Positions 42,598 through 51,447 are shown, counted from the stretch's first letter. The stretch is 64,000 bases of DNA from Streptomyces sp. 1-11 (GCF_007176755.1 NZ_BJTV01000013.1:1-64000); one strand, 5' to 3'. Made by a program: numbers and translations. Notes: generated by a model not told the origin, from the letters alone.

Positions 42598-42634
42598 CCG
42601 CACGCCCCCACCCCGTCACCGGCGGCCGGCGGGT

Positions 42635-43444
42635 CTATCGCTTGCGTGCCACCGCTCCGTACCCCGGGATCACCCCGTCGTCCTGGCCGGGCACCGGCTC
42701 GCCCAGCTCGGGGTGCCACTGGTGCACGATCTCGACGCCGGGCTCGACGAGGTCGAGGCCGTCGAAGAAGCGGGCGAACTCCTCGCGGGAGCGCAGAGCC
42801 AGGGTGACACCGGCCGCCTTGAGCTTCTCGGTGGCAGCCGCCGACTCCTCCGGGGTGAAGTCGGAGGTGGCGTGGGTCATCGTCAGGTAGCTGCCCGGGG
42901 GCAGTTCGGCCAGCAGGCGGCCCACCAGTTCGTGCGCGCCGTCCTCGTCGGAGACGAAGTGCAGCAGGGCGACGAGAGAGAGCGCCACCGGCCGGTCGAA
43001 GTCCAGGATCCGCCGGGCGCCGTCGACGATCGCTGCCGGGTCGCGCACGTCGGCCTGCAGGTACTCGGTGGCGCCCTGGGGCGTGCTGCGCAGCAGGGCC
43101 GCCGCGTGGGCCAGCACGATCGGGTCGTTGTCGCAGTAGACGACGCGGGCGTCGGGCGCGACCCGCTGGGCGACCTGGTGCAGGTTCGGCTCGGTGGGGA
43201 TGCCGGTGCCGATGTCCAGGAACTGGCGGACGCCCTGCCGGGCCAGCCAGGTCGTGGCCCGGTGCATGAAGGCCCGGTTGACCCTGGCCATCACCGGGAC
43301 CCGGGGGTCGAGGGCCAGCATCTGCCGGCCCATCTGCTCGTCGACGGGGTAGTTGTCCTTGCCGCCGAGGTACCAGTCGTACATGCGCGCGGGATGCGGC
43401 CTGCTGGTGTCGATCTGGACGGCCGTCGGGTCCTGCCCTGTCAT
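42635..43444 (-). CDS. SAM-dependent methyltransferase, DUF574 family
   Basis: 269 residues. The DUF574 signature is intact: IDTSRPHPARMYDWYLGGKDNY, ARVNRAFMHRATTWL, QFLDIGTGIPTEPNLHQVAQ and YCDNDPIVLAHA, then the acidic VALSLVALLHFVSDED. This methyltransferase-like group is greatly expanded in Streptomyces and its substrates are unknown. Confidence 0.92.
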   Translation of the reverse strand: MTGQDPTAVQIDTSRPHPARMYDWYLGGKDNYPVDEQMGRQMLALDPRVPVMARVNRAFMHRATTWLARQGVRQFLDIGTGIPTEPNLHQVAQRVAPDARVVYCDNDPIVLAHAAALLRSTPQGATEYLQADVRDPAAIVDGARRILDFDRPVALSLVALLHFVSDEDGAHELVGRLLAELPPGSYLTMTHATSDFTPEESAAATEKLKAAGVTLALRSREEFARFFDGLDLVEPGVEIVHQWHPELGEPVPGQDDGVIPGYGAVARKR

Positions 43445-43532
43445 GCGGCGCTCCGTAAACGTCTGACGCGTCGGGGAATCAAGTCGGCCTCACCATAAGG
43501 AAGTTGAGTGACAAACAATAATCAGCAGGGGT

Positions 43533-43787
43533 TCAGGAGAGGAGGAAGTCGGCCACCCCCGCCTTGGCGCCCTCGATGAAGGCGGTCATCTCGTCCGAGG
43601 TGTAGATCAGCGCGGGTCCGTCCGGGTCGGTCGACTGGCGTACGGCGATCCGGCCGTCGGCGAGCTTCATCGCCTCCAGGCAGTTGCCGCCGTTGCCGCC
43701 GCTCCAGGGCTTGTGCCACCCCTCGCTGCCCAGCTCCCGCGCGGGCATGCCGTTGTAGACGCCACTGCGCGGCATGATGCGATCCAT
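43533..43787 (-). CDS. DUF397 domain protein
   Basis: 84 residues with the DUF397 pattern WHKPWSGGNGGNCLEAMKL...IAVRQSTDPDGPALIYTSDEMTAFIEGAKAG. The gene starts exactly where the upstream XRE gene ends, with no spacing, so the two are co-translated. Such pairs (XRE with DUF5753 plus DUF397) are very common in Streptomyces, with the whiJ locus as the best known; the small protein is thought to counteract the regulator. That role is by analogy. Confidence 0.9.
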   Translation of the reverse strand: MDRIMPRSGVYNGMPARELGSEGWHKPWSGGNGGNCLEAMKLADGRIAVRQSTDPDGPALIYTSDEMTAFIEGAKAGVADFLLS

Positions 43788-44648
43788 TCACAGCTCCTTG
43801 CGGAGATCCAGGAGGACCTCCTTCGTGCGTTGTGCGGTGGCGGCCTGCGCCGCCATGCGGTCCATGACCTCGAGATGGGTCGCCACCTCGGAGCGCGCGT
43901 CCAGGTAGACCGCGCCGGTCAGGTACTCGCTGTAGACCATGTCCGGAAGTTCGGGCACGGCGAACCGGAAGATCACGAAGGGCCCGTACGTCCCCGGGTG
44001 CGGCCCGTTGGCGAACGGGGCGACCTGGAGCGTCACGTTGGGCAGTTCCGTGACCTGAAGCAGCTTGTCGATCTGCGCGCGCATCACCTCGGGACCGCCG
44101 ACCTGCCGGCGCAGGGCGGTCTCGTCCGTCACCGCCCAGAAGCGCGGGGCGTCGGGGCGGGTGAGCAGGTTCTGGCGCTGCATGCGCAGCGCGACATGGC
44201 GTTCGATGTCGTCGGGGCTGGTCTGGCCGATGGCGCCCGACTTCAGCACGCCGCGCGCGTAGTCCTCGGTCTGCAGCAGACCGGGGACGAAGTGCGGCTC
44301 GTAGGAGCGGATGAGAGCGGCCGCGCCCTCGAGGCTGACGTACATCGAGAACCAGCCCGGGAGGATGTCGTGGAACCGCTGCCACCACCCCGGCCGGTTG
44401 GCCTCCTCGGCGAGCTGGACGAAGAGTTCGGCCTCGTCGTCGGGAACGCCGTAGGCCTTCAGCAGCAGTTGCAGGTACGGGATCTTGAGGGCGACCTCGG
44501 CCATCTCCATCCGGCGGATGGTGGCGGGGGCGACACGCAGGACGCGGGCGGCCTCCTCGCGCTTCAGGCCGGCGCGTTCCCGCAGATCGAGCAGGCGCCT
44601 GCCGAGGACCACCTGGCCCACGGTCGGCGCGGACCGCGGTTCGCTCAC
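43788..44648 (-). CDS. WhiJ-like XRE-family regulator with DUF5753 domain
   Basis: 286 residues from GTG 44646-44648 (GGAGGT upstream). The N-terminal helix-turn-helix (LGRRLLDLRERAGLKREEAARVLRVAPATIRRMEMAEV) is followed by a DUF5753 domain (YEPHFVPGLLQTEDYARGVL, VTDETALRRQVGGPEVMRAQIDKLL, LPDMVYSEYLTGAVYLD). Paralogues including WhiJ control developmental switching in Streptomyces. It is paired with the DUF397 gene downstream and is divergent from an anti-sigma-type ATPase gene, reproducing the whiJ-type three-gene arrangement. Confidence 0.92.
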   Translation of the reverse strand: MSEPRSAPTVGQVVLGRRLLDLRERAGLKREEAARVLRVAPATIRRMEMAEVALKIPYLQLLLKAYGVPDDEAELFVQLAEEANRPGWWQRFHDILPGWFSMYVSLEGAAALIRSYEPHFVPGLLQTEDYARGVLKSGAIGQTSPDDIERHVALRMQRQNLLTRPDAPRFWAVTDETALRRQVGGPEVMRAQIDKLLQVTELPNVTLQVAPFANGPHPGTYGPFVIFRFAVPELPDMVYSEYLTGAVYLDARSEVATHLEVMDRMAAQAATAQRTKEVLLDLRKEL

Positions 44649-44815
44649 GCTCCACCTCCGACACGACGTCCGCCACGGCAAAAGATTCCCGACAGCCCTG
44701 CGGCGCCGATCGAAGACTCGTTCGAGGATCCGCTGGATCGCCGACGGTCCCAATTGGCGCCGCACGAAATGTCGTTGCGAGCAGTGTGCCACGCCCGCCG
44801 ACCCCGTCACACAGC

Positions 44816-44850
44816 ACTCTGCACTTTTCAGAGTGACACTTGCCAAGTGT
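44816..44850. promoter_or_regulatory. Dyad elements between the XRE gene and the ATPase gene
   Basis: Two nested dyads: ACTCTG/CAGAGT (44816-44821, 44829-44834) and ACACTTG-c-CAAGTGT (about 44836-44850), located 25-60 bp before the ATPase start. These are candidate binding sites for the divergent XRE regulator. Confidence 0.5.
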
Positions 44851-44875
44851 TCACGCCGGGGAGATAGTGGCAAGC

Positions 44876-45544
44876 GTGATTCCGTCCGCGCCCTTAGGAA
44901 CAGACGCCGCCGCAGCCCCTCTGCGGCCCGGCGCCCATGGGGGTTCCCCCGCTCGGGCAGGCTCCGGTGCGGGTGGCGCGGCGACCCGTGACGGGAGCGC
45001 CGCCGGCCGCCGGTTCCGCTTCGAGCTGGCCGCGCACCCGGGATCCCCCGCCCGGGCGAGACGCCTGGCGCGCGCCCGGCTGACCGGCTGGTCGGTGTGC
45101 GAGGACACCTGCGACACCGCGGCCCTCGTGATATCCGAGCTGGTCACCAACGCGATCGTGCACACCGCGAGCAGCCGGGTCGTGTGCGAGCTGCACGACC
45201 ACGACGACACGGTGCGCATAGCCGTGCACGACGAGGGCTGCGCACCCGGCGAACCCCACCCGTCACCGCAGCGGCCCGACGAGGAGCACGGGCGGGGACT
45301 GCTCCTCGTGGACGCGCTCTGCCGCGCCTGGGGCGCCCAGGAGCACGGGCCCGGCCTGCTGGTCTGGGCCGAGCTGCCCCGTCAGAGCGACGCGGCCCAC
45401 GATGCCGGTGAACCGCGCAACGACCTGGGCTGGGGCACCCGCCCCAAGCCCGGCGGCCCGCAGCCAGGCCCCGGCGACGAGGAGGAAGCGCAGGCCCGGC
45501 ACCGGGCCCCGGCGCAGCGGCGCCGGACGTGGGAGCACCTGTGA
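44876..45544 (+). CDS. Histidine-kinase-like ATPase (anti-sigma factor/RsbW type)
   Basis: About 222 residues. The HATPase core spans residues ~50-165: VISELVTNAIVHTAS (N box), VRIAVHDEGCAPG (G1 box) and GRGLLLVDALCRAWG (G2 box). A Pro/Gly-rich tail follows. Proteins of this type bind or phosphorylate sigma factors or their antagonists. GTG 44876 is chosen; a GTG at 44867 sits too close to GGGGAG (3 nt), whereas 44876 is rather far (12 nt), so the start is uncertain. It is divergent from the WhiJ-like regulator and overlaps the following gene by GTGA. Confidence 0.85.
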   Translation: MIPSAPLGTDAAAAPLRPGAHGGSPARAGSGAGGAATRDGSAAGRRFRFELAAHPGSPARARRLARARLTGWSVCEDTCDTAALVISELVTNAIVHTASSRVVCELHDHDDTVRIAVHDEGCAPGEPHPSPQRPDEEHGRGLLLVDALCRAWGAQEHGPGLLVWAELPRQSDAAHDAGEPRNDLGWGTRPKPGGPQPGPGDEEEAQARHRAPAQRRRTWEHL

Positions 45545-45981
45545 GCGGCGCCGACGAGTGCCGCCGCCGACTCGGCCTGGACACCCTGGTCCGGCTCGGA
45601 CGCCACCGGCAGACCCCGGCCCCGGTCCCGGCCCAGGTCCGCCGCCCGGCGGTCCCCGAGGGCATGACGGCCCCGCTCGGCTGTGACGCCGTGGCCGTAC
45701 CGGACCGCCTCGGCCCCCTGATCGTGCCGCGGCTGCCCCGCGTGGGCTGCGTGTACGCCGACGAGACGCACTGGTGGTGGATCGTCCCGTCGGACTCCGA
45801 CTACGCCCTGCCCTGGCCCGCCCCCGCCCACTACGCCGCCGGCGCCCCCGTCCCCGGCACCGCGCGCCTGATCAACCGGCCCGAGGGGACGGTCCCGTAC
45901 ACCCCGCCGATCCCGCTGTACCTGGCGCTGTGCCGGGTGACCGGCACCACTCCGGACTGGTCCCGGGCCGTATCCGCCTGA
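45541..45981 (+). CDS. Conserved hypothetical protein coupled to the ATPase gene
   Basis: 146 residues starting at a GTG that overlaps the ATPase stop. The middle of the protein has a well-conserved-looking block (DRLGPLIVPRLPRVGCVYADETHWWWIVPSDSDYALPWP) rich in Trp; no catalytic motif or membrane segment is visible. I do not recognise the family. Tight coupling suggests it acts together with the anti-sigma-type ATPase. Confidence 0.75.
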   Translation: MSGADECRRRLGLDTLVRLGRHRQTPAPVPAQVRRPAVPEGMTAPLGCDAVAVPDRLGPLIVPRLPRVGCVYADETHWWWIVPSDSDYALPWPAPAHYAAGAPVPGTARLINRPEGTVPYTPPIPLYLALCRVTGTTPDWSRAVSA

Positions 45982-46045
45982 CACGCCCCTCGGCACTCCC
46001 GGGGAACCACCGACCGGAGGCGACCGCTATATGGAGCCGTACCGG

Positions 46046-46135
46046 CCGCGGGCCGGGCGGAGCGCGGGGAAGGCGCCGCGGGCCGGGCGGCGCACGCTGA
46101 GGGCGCCGCGGGCCAGGCGGCGCAAGGTGAGGGCG
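46046..46135. repeat. Three 30-bp tandem repeats, intergenic
   Basis: Period exactly 30 bp: units at 46046-46075, 46076-46105 and 46106-46135, each beginning CCGCGGGCC(G/A)GGCGG. They lie between two converging genes (ends at 45981 and 46163). Confidence 0.8.
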
Positions 46136-46162
46136 CCGGTCCCGGGGCCGGCCGCGGCCGTC

Positions 46163-46339
46163 TCACTCGACACCGTCGCCGCCCCGCACGATCACCAGGA
46201 ACGTGTCCGTCGCCAGATCCATGACGACCTCGGCGGGCAGACCTTCGAGACGCCGCGCGTGCGCGAACTCCTCGGCGGGCCACGATCCTCGCGGGCCGCC
46301 TGCGGGAAAGCGTTCGAGCACTGTTCGCCCGTTCACCAT
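46163..46339 (-). CDS. Small 58-residue conserved-type protein
   Basis: ATG at 46337-46339 preceded by a strong GGAGGTGCGAG. The protein starts MVNGRTVLERF, continues through GPRGSWPAEEFAHARRLEG and LPAEVVMDLATDTFLVIV, and ends in GGDGVE. Codon third positions are mostly G or C, as in real Streptomyces genes. It resembles small hypothetical proteins I recall next to DUF397/XRE clusters. The function is unknown, and both strands also carry longer low-quality frames here that I consider spurious. Confidence 0.75.
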   Translation of the reverse strand: MVNGRTVLERFPAGGPRGSWPAEEFAHARRLEGLPAEVVMDLATDTFLVIVRGGDGVE

Positions 46340-46540
46340 CTCGCACCTCCAGAAGCGTTGTACTCGTGAGAGTTAACGCTCTGAGGAAGGCGAACGCCTC
46401 GCCCAGTGACCCGACTGAGACCTTCTTGACACCCGTTCAGCGCGGACCGTGAGGATCCGTTCACCTTGCGACACGAACCGCACGTTCCGCGACGGATGCC
46501 GTGCTCTACGTGTCAGTACCTCGCGCCCGGCGCGGACACG

Positions 46541-47185
46541 TCAGTCCTGGTACTCGTCGTGGTAGCGGAGCCGGTCGCCGCCCAGCGGGTTGCGGCCGAG
46601 CGCGGTCAGGTCGAGCAGGCCGGCGGTGGTGCCCAGTGTGTCCAAGGCGTCGTCGTGGACCGAGTAGGTGTGGAAGACGCGGTCCCGTTCCCGCAGGAAG
46701 CAACTGAGACCCGGGCGTTCGACCGGTTCCCCGTCCCGCTCCACGGTCGCCTCGAAGTCGAGGTTGAACTCGCTGTGGCAGGACGAGTACCAGGGCACCG
46801 CCCAGCCCATCCGCGCCTTGAACGGCAAGATCCGGGTGAACGGCGCCCGGGACACGGCCGCGAACGAGGTGTCGCGGGCGTGCAGGTGGGCGAGGTGGCC
46901 GACCTGGTCGAGGAAGGCCGCGCAGCAGGGGCAGCCGGCCTGCCACTCGGGGGCGAACATGAAGTGGTGGACCACGAGTTGGCTTCGGCCCTCGAAGAGG
47001 TCCAGGAGGGTGGCCTTGCCGTCGCCGCCCTCGAACACGTACTCCGGGTCGACCTCCACCCTGGGCAGTCGCCGGCGCTCGGCGGCCAGCGCCTCCCGCG
47101 CTCTGCGAACCGCCTCCTCCTTCAGCAGCAACGCCTCCCGTGCCGCGCGCCACCGCTCGCGCGAGACGATCTCCGGAAGCGACAT
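46541..47185 (-). CDS. DUF899 thioredoxin-like protein
   Basis: 214 residues. The N-terminal helix (IVSRERWRAAREALLLKEEAVRRAREALAAERRRLP) precedes a thioredoxin-like fold with FMFAPEWQAGCPCCAAFLDQVGHLAHLHARD and the following FAAVSRAP, all diagnostic of DUF899. The CPCC pair may be redox-active. The role is unknown; family members are often annotated as thioredoxin family. It is a single gene between the small ORF and the FUSC gene. Confidence 0.9.
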   Translation of the reverse strand: MSLPEIVSRERWRAAREALLLKEEAVRRAREALAAERRRLPRVEVDPEYVFEGGDGKATLLDLFEGRSQLVVHHFMFAPEWQAGCPCCAAFLDQVGHLAHLHARDTSFAAVSRAPFTRILPFKARMGWAVPWYSSCHSEFNLDFEATVERDGEPVERPGLSCFLRERDRVFHTYSVHDDALDTLGTTAGLLDLTALGRNPLGGDRLRYHDEYQD

Positions 47186-47375
47186 GGGCCCTCCTGTCCT
47201 ACGGCCTGTACCAAGTCGGTTCCGGTTGGTGACCGCCGTCGGGCGCGGAACTCATCGGAGCCCACGAAGATTTTTTTCTCGCGGTCCGGCCGGCCGGGGC
47301 GAGGCGCGCGTCCTCCGTAGGCAGCCGGCTCCTTCCGGCCGACGGCCGGCGTCCTCCGGGCCGGCCGGTCCGGGG

Positions 47376-49250
47376 CTACGCGGCGACGGGCGGCGCGGCC
47401 CATCCCTCGCGCCGCTCCAGCTCGTCGAGCAGGTCCCGCAGCAGGCCGGTGTGCTGGGGGGTGAGCCGTCCGGTGTCGTCGAGGTGCACCGCGCAGGCCG
47501 TGGTGGTGTCCACGAGGCGTTCCAGGACGACGGCGACGCCGTCCGTGCCCTCGGTGTGCCGGGCCAGGGCGGGCAGCTCGGCGGCCGAGACCGCGATCGC
47601 CGTACGGGCCTCGGCGAGGGTGCGGTAGGCCTCCCGGCGCAGCGCCCACCGTTCGGCCCGGTCGCCGGGCTCGCTCAGGACGTGCACCAGGTAGGCGTGC
47701 GCGGCGCTCCCCGCGGCGTCGAGCCGGGCCCGTACTCCGCCGCCCCGCTCGCCGGGCATCGGCAGATGCCCGACGACCAGCACGATCGCGCAGGCCAGCA
47801 GGGTCTCGCCGATACGGCTCAGCGAAGCCTGCGGCTCGCCGCCGATCATGACCAGGGCGAGCACCAGGGGGGTGATGACGGCGGTCAGCGCCGCGAAGTT
47901 CCGGGTGGAGAGCGGGACGAGCGCCCCGCACACCGTCACCAGGACGACCAGGCCCTCCGGCCGGGGCAGCAGCGCGGCGAGACCGGCGAACAAGAGGGCG
48001 CCGAACACGGTTCCGGCCGCCCGGCACAGCACCCGCGAGGCGAGCGGACCGAGGTCGGGCTTGACCAGGAAGACGGTCGTGGCCGGCAGCCAGTACCAGT
48101 GCTGGTGCTGCCCGTACCAGCGGGCGTCGTGCAGCGCCTGGGCGACGGCCGCGCTGGCCCCGAAGCAGAGGGCGACCCGCAGTCCGTACTCCCGGCCGCC
48201 GGTGCCGAACGCGGCCTTGACCGCGTCCCGGACAGCGGCCCGGACGCCGCGCCGCCGGGCGGCCAGCCGGTGCACGCCGTTCCCGGCCCGGTCGAAGGCC
48301 TCGGCGGCGCGCAGCAGGGCGTCGTCGAGGGCGCGCAGGGCGGGCGCCGACCGGTTGGGGGCGGGCAGCGGGCCGGTGCCGGTGTTGCCGCGGACGGCGG
48401 CGGCCAGCCGCCGGGGTCCTTCGGCCGCCCGCGCGGAGACCGGCTCGCCCGCCCAGGCCAGGGCGGTGGCGGCTTCGGCGAGGGGCAGCGCGGCGGTGAA
48501 CTGGGCGTGCAGCCGGCGCTCGGCGGCGGAGCTGGCGCGGCGGCGCAGCCGGGGTCCGGCCAGGGCGTCCTGGGCGTGGTCCAGGGCGGCGGTGAGCGCG
48601 GCCCGCCGGGCCGTGGCGGCCGCGCCGCCCGTGGCGTCGAGCAGCCCGGCGATGGCCTCGTACACATCGGCGACCGCCGCCCGCTCGCCGTCGAAGCGGA
48701 AGTCACCGGCGATCGACCCGGGCGTGGGCAGGGCGAGGCGCAGCAGGAGCAGCCAGCCCGCTCCGGCGAGGAAGGCCAGGCCCTGCTGCCAGGCGCTCGT
48801 GTCCCCTTGCATCCCGGCGCCGATGGCGGCGGTGACGAGCAATTGCGTGCCGGCGGCGGAGGCGACGGGCCCGACGGCGCTGATGCCCCCGGCGGCCAGC
48901 CCGAGCAAGGTCAACAGCAGGGTCAGCGGCACCGCGGACAACTGCTGCCCGGCGCAGGTGCCCACGAGCAGCCCGAGCGTCCCGGCCAGCGCGGGCACCC
49001 CGAGCCGTTCGACGGAGGCCCGCCTGCTGCCGGGCCGGTCGTTGATCCCGGCGAGCATCGCGGCGATGGCGGCGAGCACCCCCAGCGGTGTGCGGCCGGC
49101 GAGCATCCCGGTCAGCAGCAGCGGCCCGGCGGCGAGCGCGCCGCGGATCAGCGCACTCCACGGGACGGGCCCACGCTGGGTGCGCAGGGCGTGCGCGAAC
49201 CAGGGCGGCAGTGACAGTGCGGCGGGGCGCGACACGGGGCTCCTGTCCAT
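47376..49250 (-). CDS. FUSC-family aromatic acid exporter-like membrane protein
   Basis: 624 residues with two blocks of hydrophobic segments (residues ~35-180 and ~355-480) separated by an Ala/Arg-rich cytoplasmic domain and followed by a helical C-terminal domain. This two-block layout and segments such as YWLPATTVFLVKPDLGPLASRVLCRAAGTVFGALL match the FUSC/YccS-type family. Such proteins are linked to export of fusaric acid and other aromatic acids. The substrate is unknown. Confidence 0.87.
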   Translation of the reverse strand: MDRSPVSRPAALSLPPWFAHALRTQRGPVPWSALIRGALAAGPLLLTGMLAGRTPLGVLAAIAAMLAGINDRPGSRRASVERLGVPALAGTLGLLVGTCAGQQLSAVPLTLLLTLLGLAAGGISAVGPVASAAGTQLLVTAAIGAGMQGDTSAWQQGLAFLAGAGWLLLLRLALPTPGSIAGDFRFDGERAAVADVYEAIAGLLDATGGAAATARRAALTAALDHAQDALAGPRLRRRASSAAERRLHAQFTAALPLAEAATALAWAGEPVSARAAEGPRRLAAAVRGNTGTGPLPAPNRSAPALRALDDALLRAAEAFDRAGNGVHRLAARRRGVRAAVRDAVKAAFGTGGREYGLRVALCFGASAAVAQALHDARWYGQHQHWYWLPATTVFLVKPDLGPLASRVLCRAAGTVFGALLFAGLAALLPRPEGLVVLVTVCGALVPLSTRNFAALTAVITPLVLALVMIGGEPQASLSRIGETLLACAIVLVVGHLPMPGERGGGVRARLDAAGSAAHAYLVHVLSEPGDRAERWALRREAYRTLAEARTAIAVSAAELPALARHTEGTDGVAVVLERLVDTTTACAVHLDDTGRLTPQHTGLLRDLLDELERREGWAAPPVAA

Positions 49251-49501
49251 ACGAGGGCGATCTGGGCCTTCGGACGACAGTGGCCGAGCGGTGAGGTGCG
49301 GTTCCCAGGATAAGCGGCGTACCCCGAAGGCCCTGTTCCATGACGTTTCGGCGAGGTGAAATATGCCCCGGATCGGGCGGCTTCTTTATGAACGGAACCC
49401 GGCCCGCCCAGGGAGACCGCCGGGGCGGAAATTCGGGTGCGCGGGACCGGGCTGCCCCCGGATGATCGGGAAGTTGTCCGCCCACCACACCAGGAGCCGC
49501 C

Positions 49502-49918
49502 ATGATCCGGCGAGTGACCTCCCCCGCCCTCTTCCCGCCGCCCACCTACTCCCATGTCTCCGTCGTCGAGGCGGGCACCAGGCTCGCCTTCCTGGCGGGG
49601 GCCGTGCCGCTCGACGAGAAGGGCGAGGTGGTCGGACCCGGGGATCCGGTGCGGCAGGCCGAGCAGGTGATCGCCAACCTGACGGAACAGCTGCGCTCCG
49701 TCGGCAGCGGTCTGGAACACGTGCTGGGGACGGAGGTGTACGTCGTCAGCGCCGAGCCCTCCGTGCTGTCCGCGGTGTGGGAGGTCGTCGAGGCCTCCGG
49801 GCTGAGCCGTGGCCCCCACTCGTCCACGCTGCTCGGTGTCGCCTGCCTCGGCTACACCGGTCAGCTCGTGGAGATCACGGCGACGGCCGTGGTGCCGGAA
49901 ACGGGGGCGGACCGATGA
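49502..49918 (+). CDS. RidA family protein
   Basis: 138 residues with YSHVSVVEAGTRLAFLAGAVPLDEKGEVVGPGDPVRQAEQVIANL and LVEITATAVVP, typical of the RidA/YjgF fold. Family members deaminate reactive enamines/imines made by PLP enzymes, but the catalytic Arg of true RidA is not obvious here. Its stop overlaps the start of a GNAT gene (ATGA), so they are co-translated. Confidence 0.9.
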   Translation: MIRRVTSPALFPPPTYSHVSVVEAGTRLAFLAGAVPLDEKGEVVGPGDPVRQAEQVIANLTEQLRSVGSGLEHVLGTEVYVVSAEPSVLSAVWEVVEASGLSRGPHSSTLLGVACLGYTGQLVEITATAVVPETGADR

Positions 49919-50382
49919 CGTCCGGGAACGGTGTCGTGCTGCGGCGGGCGGTGGCGGCCGACGCCGCTGCGGCCGCCGGCGTCTGGCTGCGGTCGTTCGC
50001 GGCCGCGCTGCCCACGGTCGTCCGGCCCCGCACCGACGACGACGTGCGGAACTATTTCCGCGACGTGGTGGTGCCGCTGCGGGAGACCTGGGTCGCTGAG
50101 GCGACCGAGGAAGGGCACGGGATCGTCGGCGTGATGGTCCTGGACGGCACTTCGCTGTCCCAGCTCTACCTGGATCCCGGGTGGCGCGGGCGGGGTGTCG
50201 GGGACCGGTTCGTCGCCCTCGCCAAGGAGCGCAGTCCGCAGGGGCTCACGCTGTGGACCTTCCAGGTCAACAAGCCCGCGCACCGCTTCTACGAGCGGCA
50301 CGGATTCGTCGCCGCCGAGCACACGGACGGCAGCGGCAACGAGGAACGGGAGCCGGACGTGCGGTACGAGTGGCGGCCCTGA
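49915..50382 (+). CDS. GNAT-family N-acetyltransferase
   Basis: 155 residues. The acetyl-CoA-binding motif A is LSQLYLDPGWRGRGVGDRFVALAKE, with motif B FQVNKPAHRFYERHGFVAAE. It transfers an acetyl group to an unknown amine substrate. The ATG overlaps the RidA stop codon. The upstream part of the open frame is a shadow. Confidence 0.9.
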   Translation: MTSGNGVVLRRAVAADAAAAAGVWLRSFAAALPTVVRPRTDDDVRNYFRDVVVPLRETWVAEATEEGHGIVGVMVLDGTSLSQLYLDPGWRGRGVGDRFVALAKERSPQGLTLWTFQVNKPAHRFYERHGFVAAEHTDGSGNEEREPDVRYEWRP

Positions 50383-50526
50383 GGACCGTTCGGCGGCGGG
50401 CGGGCTCCGCGTCCAGGGCCGGGCGGCGGGTCGCTCTCGCGGGGCAGGTGGCTGGCGGTGCTCCTCGTCCAGGGGACGGTCGGTTCCTCCTCGGGCGGGC
50501 GTGTGCCGCGCGGCCGGGAGGAGCGG

Positions 50527-51222
50527 TCACGGCAGCCCGGCCGTGTCCGCGGCCGTGCGCAGCACCTCGCGGAGCATCTCGGCGGTGAGCCGGCCGGTGA
50601 AGGTGTTGCGCTGGCTGACGTGGAAGCAGCCGAAGACGTCCAGGCCGTCGAGGGCGACCCGGGCGCCGTGGGCGAACGCCGGGCGCGGCCGGGGCACGGG
50701 CCAGCCCGCCTCGGCGAACGCGGGCAGCGCGGCCTGCCAGCCGAAGGCGCCGAGCACGACGGCGGCCCTGAGCGTCGGCCGCAGCAGCCCCAGCTCCTCC
50801 ACCAGCCAGGGCCGGCAGGTGTCGCGCTCGGCGGGGGTGGGTTTGTTCGCGGGCGGGGCGCAGTGCACGGGTGAGGTGACGCGGACCCCGTACAGCTCCA
50901 GGCCGTCGCCGAGCCGCTCCGAGGTGGGCTGCGAGGCGAGCCCCACGTCGTACAGCGCCTGGTACAGCACGTCGCCGGAGCGGTCACCGGTGAACATACG
51001 GCCGGTGCGGTTGCCCCCGTGCGCCGCCGGGGCCAGTCCGATGATCGCAAGCCGGGCGTCGGCCGGGCCGAAGCCGGGCACCGGCCGCCCCCAGTAGGTC
51101 CAGTCGGCGAACGCGGCCCGCTTGGTGCGGGCCACCTCTTCACGCCACTCGACCAGCCTCGGGCAGGCCCGGCACTCCGCGACGCGCCGGTCCAGCCGGG
51201 TCAGGTCGCTGCTGTCGTCCAT
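50527..51222 (-). CDS. Uracil-DNA glycosylase, Fe-S (family 5/UdgB type)
   Basis: 231 residues. Iron-sulfur Cys motif VAECRACPRLVEWREEVA at the N-terminus, then GRPVPGFGPADARLAIIGLAPAAHGGNRTGRMFTGDRSG (motif A with GLAPAAHGGNRTGR) and the C-terminal FHVSQRNTFTGRLT with its conserved His. Family 5 enzymes remove uracil and deaminated purines from DNA. The ATG at 51220-51222 lies 6 nt after a TACGGT -10-like box (51229-51234), suggesting a leaderless mRNA. It lacks the damage motif found before the uvr genes. Confidence 0.92.
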   Translation of the reverse strand: MDDSSDLTRLDRRVAECRACPRLVEWREEVARTKRAAFADWTYWGRPVPGFGPADARLAIIGLAPAAHGGNRTGRMFTGDRSGDVLYQALYDVGLASQPTSERLGDGLELYGVRVTSPVHCAPPANKPTPAERDTCRPWLVEELGLLRPTLRAAVVLGAFGWQAALPAFAEAGWPVPRPRPAFAHGARVALDGLDVFGCFHVSQRNTFTGRLTAEMLREVLRTAADTAGLP

Positions 51223-51447
51223 GCCGCCACCGTAAGCCCGCCGTGTGGCGGTCCGGTTCACGGGCCTGGCGCCGACGGACCGCGGCCCCTGTGCCGGTCC
51301 GGCTCACGGGCCCCGCGCCGGCGGACCGCGGGTGGCCGGCCGCTACGGGAACGTACGCGGGGGCGGGGCGGGGAGGCGGGTACGTGGTCCGGGCTGTCGC
51401 CGGAAAACCAGCCCGGCTCTGACTGCCCGGGGAGTTAGGGTCGGGGC

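Noticed and set aside
46031..46369. 112-residue plus-strand frame over the 30-bp repeats
   Set aside because: Mostly Arg/Ala repeat translation; the minus-strand 58-residue ORF in the same place has a good ribosome-binding site and codon bias.
51229..51234. Damage-type promoter before the uracil-DNA glycosylase gene
   Set aside because: Only the -10-like TACGGT is present; the TGTCRGTG half is absent at the required spacing, so only a leaderless start is proposed.
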